From B18-G4 sp003648575 (lineage in GTDB: Bacteria; Bacteroidota; Bacteroidia; Bacteroidales; B18-G4), in NCBI GenBank assembly GCA_029942245.1, contig JAOZTN010000051.1, positions 1 to 20,360 on the forward strand: a DNA stretch of 20,360 nt, given 5' to 3'. The position numbers and the translations under genes were made by a program. Shown here piece by piece: positions 6,660 to 13,721 of the stretch; position 1 is the stretch's first letter; each line of letters begins with the position of its first letter. The notes beneath the pieces were generated by a model. It did no database searches. It saw only the letters and a program-made list of their open reading frames with translations, and was not told where the DNA came from.

Positions 6660-7511
6660 CTATAATTTGATTGGGTATGGAGTTCCATCGATGTACACTA
6701 CTGCATCATCATCACAGACTCCCTGGCCATAATCGAGTACGATCAGTGGCAGGTCTGAGTGCTGCAGTTCAATAATTCCGGCTTCGATCCAATAGCAGTT
6801 CAGTGCTACCTGCAGGCCTTCAATAATAGTGGCTGATAGTGTAGAGCCATTTGATGCCACCACATTGTGTGAGCCGGTGAGCATATAAACATCATCCCAC
6901 CAGAGGAAAGGTGTATTGTGTCCCTGGGCCCACTCACGCATGCGGTCACCAACCCAGGTGATCACACCGCCATCGGGCTTAACTACCTGGCCGTCGACAT
7001 GTATGGTCCATGTTGGGTTGTTATTGGTATTCAGACCCTGGTTAGTAGCGATCTTGGTACCGGTAAGCAGGTGGTTATTTACATAATAATCTTCGAGGGA
7101 GGTAGTAATTACCGTACCAACAGCCCAGTAAGGTCCACTGTGCTCAACATGGATCTTACCTCTGCGCCATTTTCCGTCATTGCATTCACAGTTTACATCG
7201 CCAAAGTCAATGGTGATGGTGAAAGGGAAACTCAGTGTGTCGATGGTCACGGTCACACATGGTCCCATGAAGATGGTATCCAACACTATTCCTTTGTATG
7301 ATTTTTCATTGTTACGCATAGCCTCATCAGTGATGTCGGTCAGCTCACTGAAAAGTTTATCGGCCAGTGCATCATCTTTGGTGGCATCTACTTCTGCTTC
7401 ACGATTATCTGATTGGTTTGGATCGGTTTCTTCATCCTTTGTGCATCCGGTATAAAGAATGGCCATTCCAGCCAATAAAAGCATTCCTAAAACTATTTTC
7501 CGTGTTTTCAT
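6660..7511 (-). CDS. Four-cysteine surface lipoprotein, paralogue of 7556-8479
   Basis: This is a 283-residue lipoprotein of a Bacteroidota family I know only as hypothetical. The signal peptide ends in the lipobox LYTGC with the lipidated cysteine at residue 23. The next residues are TKDEETD, which resembles the K-(D/E)-(D/E) lipoprotein export signal for surface exposure in this phylum. An acidic linker (about 25-70) precedes a beta-rich domain with FGDVNC, DGKWRRGKIHV and, near the end, LNCYW and LDYGQGVCDDD. Besides Cys23, it has cysteines at 85, 108, 110, 239 and 266. The upstream neighbour has the same architecture and cysteine order, so the pair arose by duplication. It is the last gene before the terminator and belongs to the operon with the TonB receptor. 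The ligand is unknown. Confidence 0.8.
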   Translation of the reverse strand: MKTRKIVLGMLLLAGMAILYTGCTKDEETDPNQSDNREAEVDATKDDALADKLFSELTDITDEAMRNNEKSYKGIVLDTIFMGPCVTVTIDTLSFPFTITIDFGDVNCECNDGKWRRGKIHVEHSGPYWAVGTVITTSLEDYYVNNHLLTGTKIATNQGLNTNNNPTWTIHVDGQVVKPDGGVITWVGDRMREWAQGHNTPFLWWDDVYMLTGSHNVVASNGSTLSATIIEGLQVALNCYWIEAGIIELQHSDLPLIVLDYGQGVCDDDAVVYIDGTPYPIKL

Positions 7512-7555
7512 AAGGGTTTGTTTTTAGTTAGTGGGTTGTATATTGGGGTTTTGGT

Positions 7556-8479
7556 TTAATACAAGGGTAAAAATATGGTTCCCGAATGTCCCTGCTGTTG
7601 CCAGTCGAGGCGGTAGCGTGTAGGGCATTCTGAACCAGATATGGGTTCATTATTGCTGTTGTATCCGAAGGTAGCGGTAGCCTTGAGATGGTCTGCAGGG
7701 ATCAAATAGATTTGTTCCCCGGAATATGGCAGCCATTGGCATGATTCTTTGAATACCACCGATTCTCCGATCTGCGTAAAAAACATCTTTCCGTCCCTGT
7801 CTGTGCCCCAGGAGAGGAGGTTGCTATGACCCGGAGTAACTCCAAATCCGTTTACTGCCAGCATCAGGTTGCCAGGGGTTCCGCTGTACACCAGCATCTT
7901 GGCCAGGTGCCAGCCCCTGGGTGGTTTTCCGTTGAAAGAAATACTCACATGGGCGCTGTTTCTGTGGATCACAGTGTTCAGGCCGTTGCCAAGCAAGGCA
8001 GGAATACCTCCGCTCACATTTTCAATCTCCGACATACCATTGATTACCATCTTATTGTTGGTAAATACATTGGTTACCTCATAGTTGATAAAATGAATGT
8101 GAAGAAAAGCACCCGGGAATAACCAGTGGGTGTTTTGTTTGATCTTGATGTGCATCCTTCCCTTACGATATTTGGTTTGGGCACAGTTTAGACCATCATA
8201 TGTAAGAAAGTGAATGATGGTATCATTCATGATAATGGTGGAGTCTAATGTTGCCCCACAGGGGATGCCCATCTTCAGCTTCCCTTCGGAGATAATCTGA
8301 CCGGCATCGATAATGGCCTCATCCACATTATCCTCAACAGAATTGTCATCTTGCGATAGCTGTTGAACAGGGGATGAGTCAGGCTGAATTTCCTCCGGTT
8401 TATCCTTTTTGCATGCTGTCACTAAAGCAGCGGCAAGAAGGAAGAAGGTGAGCAGCCTGATGATTTTTCGCGGATTCAT
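7556..8479 (-). CDS. Four-cysteine lipoprotein, paralogue of 6660-7511
   Basis: The product (307 residues) starts at MNPRK (8479); an ATG at 8515 would add 12 residues before an otherwise complete signal peptide and is less likely. The lipobox is LVTAC, with lipid cysteine at 23, followed by KKDKPEE. An acidic, low-complexity linker runs to about residue 60. The beta-rich mature domain contains GLNCAQTKYRKGRMHI, matching DVNC...WRRGKIHV of the downstream protein, and later ESCQW and SECPTRYRLDW. The cysteines at 74, 99, 247 and 285 correspond to 85, 108, 239 and 266 of the neighbour and could form two disulfides. Overall identity looks low, so the duplication is old. The gene sits 42 bases after the DUF4249 gene. 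No function is known to me. Confidence 0.78.
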   Translation of the reverse strand: MNPRKIIRLLTFFLLAAALVTACKKDKPEEIQPDSSPVQQLSQDDNSVEDNVDEAIIDAGQIISEGKLKMGIPCGATLDSTIIMNDTIIHFLTYDGLNCAQTKYRKGRMHIKIKQNTHWLFPGAFLHIHFINYEVTNVFTNNKMVINGMSEIENVSGGIPALLGNGLNTVIHRNSAHVSISFNGKPPRGWHLAKMLVYSGTPGNLMLAVNGFGVTPGHSNLLSWGTDRDGKMFFTQIGESVVFKESCQWLPYSGEQIYLIPADHLKATATFGYNSNNEPISGSECPTRYRLDWQQQGHSGTIFLPLY

Positions 8480-8521
8480 AACGACTTGTTTTAAATAGTA
8501 CACTAACTTTTCCATTTACCC

Positions 8522-9364
8522 TTATTTAAAGTTTGTATTTTTTTCTGCAGTTACGATCAGAGACAATGAATTCACGGCACAGACGCCAAAAAATCCAAGA
8601 GCCCCATCACTTAAATTTGTGCTTACATTGGCAGGATCAGATGGGAAAACGCCCCCTTGCCAGCTGGTCTCAAGCAGCAATGAGCGAACGAAGGCAGCAT
8701 GTTCCGGTGTTAATGAATACCTCCGCTGATCGATCTTACTCCCTGCCGGGAAAGATATTTGTTCCAGGGCCGGTGCAAAAACCTGGCTGACATCAAGGGT
8801 CGGGAGGGTATAAAAAAGCATCTTCTTCATGCAATCATCCAGATTTTCATTTTCATATCCCGGCACCGACGACCAATCGACCAGTATCTCCCACATGGCA
8901 GGGTCCTCTGTTTCAAAAGAGCTTGCAACATAATCGATGCTGTAAAGCTCATCATCATCATTTTTTTTGTAGCTCAATTCCGGGAAAGCCTTACCGGTTA
9001 CCATATAGGCCTGGGCACTGAAGATCTTTTCCTGGTAGAAGATGAGCAAGGAATAATTCTTATCCAGCTGTGCAGCTACAATACTATCGGTGATATACCT
9101 GCCTGCTTCTTCCGCATCCTCATACAGTTGATAAGTAGCAACCTCATTGCTGATAATCACAACAGCCCCACTGATGGGGATGGTGGCGTCATTAAGCCCT
9201 GCCTTATTATTATGTATAAATATATATTGTGTTTTTGCTTCGCTGGTGATGATTCCATCCACCACGATGTAGTTGTTCCCATTTTCAGGTACACTCCAAT
9301 CAGCCTCTTTCACGCATGCCGAAAGAATCAGTAATAGGGCGATATGTATCCAAACCCTTCTCAT
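8522..9364 (-). CDS. DUF4249 lipoprotein, partner of the TonB receptor
   Basis: A 280-residue lipoprotein matching the DUF4249 family. The signal peptide ends with LSAC (lipid cysteine 17). Family-typical features are the early segment YIVVDGIITSEAKTQYIFI, an Ig-like middle with the ISGAVVIISN pattern, and the C-terminal signature VSTNLSDGALGFFGVCAV. The ATG (9364-9362) overlaps the TAA of the TonB receptor by one base (TAATG), so translation is probably coupled. In Bacteroidota DUF4249 genes commonly follow STN/carboxypeptidase-regulatory-like TonB receptors, in the position SusD has in polysaccharide systems. By analogy it may act as an outer-membrane lid or accessory protein of the receptor; this role is inferred and not established. 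Confidence 0.85.
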   Translation of the reverse strand: MRRVWIHIALLLILSACVKEADWSVPENGNNYIVVDGIITSEAKTQYIFIHNNKAGLNDATIPISGAVVIISNEVATYQLYEDAEEAGRYITDSIVAAQLDKNYSLLIFYQEKIFSAQAYMVTGKAFPELSYKKNDDDELYSIDYVASSFETEDPAMWEILVDWSSVPGYENENLDDCMKKMLFYTLPTLDVSQVFAPALEQISFPAGSKIDQRRYSLTPEHAAFVRSLLLETSWQGGVFPSDPANVSTNLSDGALGFFGVCAVNSLSLIVTAEKNTNFK

Positions 9365-12051
9365 TAGAACTTGAATTGATAGTTAATAGATGGTATGATC
9401 TCCGAGACCGACAGTGCTGTTGGAACCAGTTCCTGGGTCTGAGAGTGATCGGCGGGAACAACATAATCGCCATCAGCCTGCTCTATCCTGTTAAAGCTCA
9501 TGAAATATGGATTCGTTCGTCCATAGGCATTATACAGATTCAGGATCAAGTTGTGTTTATAACGCGCTAATTCATTTTTATTCAGCCTGAAATTTGCCGA
9601 CAAGTCTAATCGATGATAGCTGGGCAGTCGGTCGTTGTTCTTTTCCCCATACACGGGAACCGTATATCCGTTGTATTCATAGAAGCTCACCGGTGTCGAG
9701 ATGGCTGCACCGCTAAGTAATATCCAGTTGGCTGAGAATGTCCAGCGTTTCCTGGTGTCGTAAGAAACAAATACGGTTACATTGTGAGGCCTGTCTTGAA
9801 AAGCTCTGTATGATTCCCCGAAATTCACGCCCGGTGTTGTGACATAAATCCTTGAATAGGTATAACCAAGCCATCCGGTAAATTTCCCAAAGGGTTTTCT
9901 CAGCATGAACTCCAGGCCGTAGGAATATGCTTTTCCGGGGCGGATCTCTCCTTCGATCAAAGGGTTATACAGCATATTGGCATGAGGTGCATAGTCAATA
10001 TAGTTCTGATAATTTTTATAATAAGTTTCTGCCGAGAATTTGATCCTATCATTAAAGAAACCGGTGAAATAACCGAGGGAATACTGGTCGGCTTTCCTGG
10101 GCTTGATATTGGGTCCTGCAGGAACCCACACAGCCAGTGAAGTAAATGGGCTGATACTGTTGTTCAGCTCATTCAAAAACTGGGTTGTCCTGCTGTACCC
10201 TGCCTTGATGGAAGATCCCGGAGAGATCAGATAGGTAATATTTATTCGTGGCTCCAGGCTGGCAAATGAGGAATACACCGCATTATTTTCCACATCGAAG
10301 GTGTCGATCACGTTGTAGTTGCCATCGAAATAGTACACAGTTGTTGGGCCCAGATCCTGCCATATGGGTAAGCGCAGACCATATCGCAGGGTCACTTTTT
10401 TGCCGATATTCTGCTGATTCCCGGCATAGAAAGTGTATTCAACACAATTATAATTGGGTACTTCCTTCGCACCTTCCTCATCATCCAGGTTTACATTTCC
10501 TGCATCCAGGGCATGGGTGTTGATACTCATGCCGGCTGTAAAGGTATTGTTGGGGTTCAGGAACCAGGTAAAATCTGTTTTCAGGCTGATATTGGAGATG
10601 GAGGAATTCCAGTATTCTTTTTTGTTTTCCGACAGGTATAGTAAATATTGATACCGCGTCACATAAAAAGTTGTATTTGAGAATAACTTTTTGTTAAATA
10701 CATGGTTCCAGCGTAGGGTCCCCAATACATTGTTCCAGCTGATACCATAGGTTGTGATGGCAGAATAGGTTTTCCTTTCGAGTTGGTCATTTCCAATATA
10801 GAAGGTACCGAACAATCTGTTTCTGTCATTGAGTTTAAAATTCAGCTTTGCATTCAGGTCGAAGAAGCCCACCTTGACATTCTGGTTCTTGTAGTAAAGA
10901 TTGGAAAGCCATTGCAGGGTTGAATACCTTCCGCCGAGGTAAAAAGAACTTTTGTCCTTTACCAGCGGCCCTTCTATGTATAGGGTGGAGGTATATGGCC
11001 CGAGATTACCCCCAAAGCCAAATCTTTTCTTATTTCCGTCTTTGGTTTTGATGTCGACAACAGAAGAGAGGCGATTGCCATATTTTACGGGGAAGTCGCC
11101 TTTGAACACCTCCATATCACTGATGGCGTCGGGAGAGATCACTGAAAGGAAGCCAAAAAGGTGGGAAGCATTATACAGGGGCACCTCATCTACCAGGATC
11201 AGATTCTGGTCACTGCTGCCGCCACGTACAAAGAATAATGAAGATCCATCCCCGAATGATTCAATACCGGGAATCACCTGCAGCGATTTAATGATATCCT
11301 TGTCGCCGGTGATCCCGGGCAGCTTAGAAAGGGTTTTACTGCTGAAGCGGAACTCGCTGATCTGATCATTCAGATAAAAGGGGTTTTCTGTCCGACCGAC
11401 AATCTCAACTTCCTTCATGGTCAGCAGCGTTTCTTTCATCTCCTGGTGTATCTTCATATCCTTGTTGAGAAGGATACTCATCTCCACAGGCTGGTAACCG
11501 ATAAATGAAAATACGATCTGGTGGGCGCCCCCCGGAAGTGTCAGGGAATAGAAACCATAGGCGTTGGTGGTGGTTCCGGTATAACTTTCTTTGTCATAAA
11601 CGTGGGCTCCGATAAGCACTTCTCCCGATGCTTTTTCCTTAAGATATCCGGAGATGGTATAGTGTTGCCCGCTATAAGGATCGGCTTCACCTCCCTCCGG
11701 ATCGCTTTCACCGGAAGACCGGAGCACGATATGGTTTTCTACAATATCATATTTGATCCCATTCTTTCTAAATACTTTTTTCAGAATATACTTAATGGAT
11801 TTGTCTTCGGCATTGATACTAAATGAAAGATCGGAAGGGAAAGATTGCGGACTGTAGGAGAAATTTACATCACCCTTTTCCTCTATTTCACCAATCAGCT
11901 GCTCCAGGGGCATGTGCTCGGCCAGGATGGTGATCTTTCGTGAAAGATCCTGGGAATAGATAAACGTTGACGCAAGGAGTAGCGCAAGAAAGAATACGAT
12001 ACTTTTCAAATATGTATGACCCGCTATAGACAAAATGGCGTTTATTGACAT
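9364..12051 (-). CDS. TonB-dependent outer-membrane receptor with STN signalling domain
   Basis: An 895-residue outer-membrane transporter/transducer. After a signal peptide (about 1-33) comes an STN domain (about 40-112: EHMPLEQLIGEIEEKGDVNF ... IVENHIVLR), which in FecA-type receptors contacts the anti-sigma factor. A carboxypeptidase-regulatory-like beta-sandwich follows (about 130-205: ISGYLKEKASGEVLIGAHV, then YGFYSLTLPGG). The plug runs from about 225 to 340 with LQVIPGIESFGDGSSLFFVR and LILVDEVPLYNASHLFGF. The beta-barrel occupies the rest and ends in a phenylalanine (NYQFKF), as usual for outer-membrane barrels. The start overlaps the fecR-like gene by 10 bases and the stop overlaps the DUF4249 start by one. 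The substrate cannot be read; absence of SusD argues against a standard glycan importer. Confidence 0.93.
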   Translation of the reverse strand: MSINAILSIAGHTYLKSIVFFLALLLASTFIYSQDLSRKITILAEHMPLEQLIGEIEEKGDVNFSYSPQSFPSDLSFSINAEDKSIKYILKKVFRKNGIKYDIVENHIVLRSSGESDPEGGEADPYSGQHYTISGYLKEKASGEVLIGAHVYDKESYTGTTTNAYGFYSLTLPGGAHQIVFSFIGYQPVEMSILLNKDMKIHQEMKETLLTMKEVEIVGRTENPFYLNDQISEFRFSSKTLSKLPGITGDKDIIKSLQVIPGIESFGDGSSLFFVRGGSSDQNLILVDEVPLYNASHLFGFLSVISPDAISDMEVFKGDFPVKYGNRLSSVVDIKTKDGNKKRFGFGGNLGPYTSTLYIEGPLVKDKSSFYLGGRYSTLQWLSNLYYKNQNVKVGFFDLNAKLNFKLNDRNRLFGTFYIGNDQLERKTYSAITTYGISWNNVLGTLRWNHVFNKKLFSNTTFYVTRYQYLLYLSENKKEYWNSSISNISLKTDFTWFLNPNNTFTAGMSINTHALDAGNVNLDDEEGAKEVPNYNCVEYTFYAGNQQNIGKKVTLRYGLRLPIWQDLGPTTVYYFDGNYNVIDTFDVENNAVYSSFASLEPRINITYLISPGSSIKAGYSRTTQFLNELNNSISPFTSLAVWVPAGPNIKPRKADQYSLGYFTGFFNDRIKFSAETYYKNYQNYIDYAPHANMLYNPLIEGEIRPGKAYSYGLEFMLRKPFGKFTGWLGYTYSRIYVTTPGVNFGESYRAFQDRPHNVTVFVSYDTRKRWTFSANWILLSGAAISTPVSFYEYNGYTVPVYGEKNNDRLPSYHRLDLSANFRLNKNELARYKHNLILNLYNAYGRTNPYFMSFNRIEQADGDYVVPADHSQTQELVPTALSVSEIIPSINYQFKF

Positions 12052-13037
12052 CCCTTACCCGAAAGTTCTATCGCATTGCCGTTTGGCCGGGCTGTTATGT
12101 CGATGGTCGATTGCAGTACAAGCAGCACAGCTTCAAGCGATTGGCCTTCAAAGGTAGCTGTTATACGGCAATTGCTTATTTCCGGGTTCAATACGACAAA
12201 ATCTTTTTGGTATACCTTCTTTAGTACGTCAATAATCTCATATATGGGGGTATTGTTGAAACGGATTTTTCGGGTTTTCCAGGCCAGGAGATTTGGGTCC
12301 TTGTTTTCCTGTTTCACGATCTCCCCGTGTTTTTTGAGGATCACCGCTTTATCACCGGGCTCCAGCATCATTTGTTTGTCATGGAAACTAAGCTGGACGC
12401 TGCCCGATATCAACACCACCTCCATGGTGTTTTTTTGTGCATTTGTATTCACATAAAAGGATGTGCCCAGTACCCTGATCTGCATATCTTCTGCGCTTAT
12501 CACAAAGACTTTTTCCTTGTTGTGTGCCACATCGAAATAGGCTTCACCCATAAGGGAGACCTTCCTTTCTTTTCCCTTAAAACTTGATGGATAATGCAGG
12601 CTGGACCCTGTATTCAGTGCCACCTGCGTCCCGTCTGAAAGGGTCGTTTCCACCATTTGCAATTCTGCGTACAGCATATCTTTTCCGGGAGGGATGAAGA
12701 ACCAGTAATATACCATGGAGGGTATAATGAGCAAGAGAAAAACGGCTGCAATACGGAGGAAACTTCTCCGGGTCTGTAGCTGTATTTTTCTGGCGGAAGG
12801 GCTTTCTTCTATCCCGATACGTGAACTCAATGAATCCCACTCACTGTCAAGGTCGGTAGTATTTTCAACCAGAAGCGCCTCCTGCAAGGCCCAGCTTTTC
12901 CGCATCTCGCTGAAAAGAGCAAGGTTTCCGTCATCAGCCCCAAGCCATGTATTGAGCTCGGATACTTCGGCCGCCGAAGATTCCCCGCTGAGGTACCTGC
13001 TGATCAGTGTTTCGTAATATGTGGAATTTTTATTCAT
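12042..13037 (-). CDS. FecR-family anti-sigma factor
   Basis: This 331-residue inner-membrane sigma regulator probably holds the adjacent ECF sigma factor until the STN domain of the receptor signals. The cytoplasmic N-terminal part (1-90) has the family pattern LISRYLSGESSAAEVSELNTW. A single membrane helix lies at about 93-114 (RIAAVFLLLIIPSMVYYWFF). The periplasmic FecR domain follows with VETTLSDGTQVALNTGSSL and KVSLMGEAYFDVAHNKEKVF. The C-terminal DUF4974-like part (about 255-325) includes IRFNNTPIYEIIDVLKKVYQ and ITATFEGQSLEAVLLVLQ and is itself STN-like. The start is 41 bases after the sigma stop, and the last 10 bases overlap the receptor gene. Assignment is firm. Confidence 0.93.
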   Translation of the reverse strand: MNKNSTYYETLISRYLSGESSAAEVSELNTWLGADDGNLALFSEMRKSWALQEALLVENTTDLDSEWDSLSSRIGIEESPSARKIQLQTRRSFLRIAAVFLLLIIPSMVYYWFFIPPGKDMLYAELQMVETTLSDGTQVALNTGSSLHYPSSFKGKERKVSLMGEAYFDVAHNKEKVFVISAEDMQIRVLGTSFYVNTNAQKNTMEVVLISGSVQLSFHDKQMMLEPGDKAVILKKHGEIVKQENKDPNLLAWKTRKIRFNNTPIYEIIDVLKKVYQKDFVVLNPEISNCRITATFEGQSLEAVLLVLQSTIDITARPNGNAIELSGKGCQ

Positions 13038-13078
13038 TGCTGCTATCTAATATACACACAAGGGACGCCTTACCCTTA

Positions 13079-13651
13079 TTAAGTTTTAAATATTTCTATG
13101 ATTAATATAAATAAGCTTATAAACTCAGCCAACTTTACGCGCATAATTCTTAATGCCTTCGACATCTGTGCCTCCACCGTTTTGACAGAGATATTAAGCT
13201 CATCAGCGACCTCCTGGTATTTTTTATGCTCAAGCCTGTTTAAGAGAAAAATCTCCCTGCATTTTTCAGGTAGTTCACGCGTTGCTTTTTCTATGCTTGC
13301 TTTCAATTCATCAACAACAAGCTGGTCCTGTACTACATAATCATGATTTCCCCCCAGTTCCTCAAAATCCAGTATGCTACGATCGAATTTCTTGTGGTCG
13401 CGGAGGTAATTCAGGCAACGGTTTCTTACCGTGGTTCCCAGGTAGGATTCGGGAGATCTGTTTAATTCGATACTATCACGCTTCTCCCAGAAATTTACAA
13501 ATGCATCCTGAACGATCTCACGTGCAATATCATGATCCTTAACATACTCCAGGGCAAAGTATGTCAGCCCCTTGAAGTGCTTCCTGAACAAGGCCTCAAA
13601 ACCCTGCCTGTCAAGTCCCTTTTTGCTATTATGTTGATCTGTTTCCAGCAC
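13079..13651 (-). CDS. ECF RNA polymerase sigma factor (FecI-like)
   Basis: An extracytoplasmic-function sigma factor. I choose the GTG at 13651 as start, giving 190 residues, the usual size. An ATG at 13786 would add 45 residues without sigma homology and overlap the kinase gene by 65 bases. A putative RBS (AAAGGA, 13668-13663) lies 11 bases before the GTG. Sigma region 2 spans about residues 18-85 (FEALFRKHFKGLTYFALEYV, then DIAREIVQDAFVNFWEKRD). Region 4 spans about 120-172 (LPEKCREIFLLNRLEHKKYQ, then ELNISVKTVEAQMSKALRIM). The C-terminus is unusually hydrophobic (AEFISLFILIIEIFKT), as seen in some Bacteroidota relatives. It is expected to direct polymerase to the receptor operon under FecR control. 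Confidence 0.9.
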   Translation of the reverse strand: MLETDQHNSKKGLDRQGFEALFRKHFKGLTYFALEYVKDHDIAREIVQDAFVNFWEKRDSIELNRSPESYLGTTVRNRCLNYLRDHKKFDRSILDFEELGGNHDYVVQDQLVVDELKASIEKATRELPEKCREIFLLNRLEHKKYQEVADELNISVKTVEAQMSKALRIMRVKLAEFISLFILIIEIFKT

Positions 13652-13659
13652 TAGATAAT

Positions 13660-13685
13660 TTTTCCTTTGCCAAGATAAAGGAAAA
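13660..13685. promoter_or_regulatory. Inverted repeat spanning the putative sigma-factor promoter
   Basis: TTTTCCTTT (13660-13668) and AAAGGAAAA (13677-13685) form a perfect nine-base inverted repeat with an eight-base spacer. On the - strand the spacer holds a -7-like TATCTTGG (13677-13670, one base off TAnnTTTG), with a TTTT 17 bases upstream as a weak -33. It lies between the kinase stop (13722) and the sigma start (13651). It could be an operator or a weak 3'-end hairpin of the kinase message; there is no T-tract for a classical terminator. Confidence 0.45.
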
Positions 13686-13721
13686 TAACGTTCTAAAAGT
13701 GTAAATGCGTATTGAACTTGC

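Noticed and set aside
8759..9334. 191-codon + strand frame opposite the DUF4249 gene
   Set aside because: It is a shadow of the DUF4249 coding strand, with no domain and no promoter.
8522..12051. Reading the TonB receptor and following lipoprotein as a SusC/SusD glycan pair
   Set aside because: The lipoprotein matches DUF4249 and not SusD, the receptor has an STN domain, and no glycan-degrading enzymes lie nearby.
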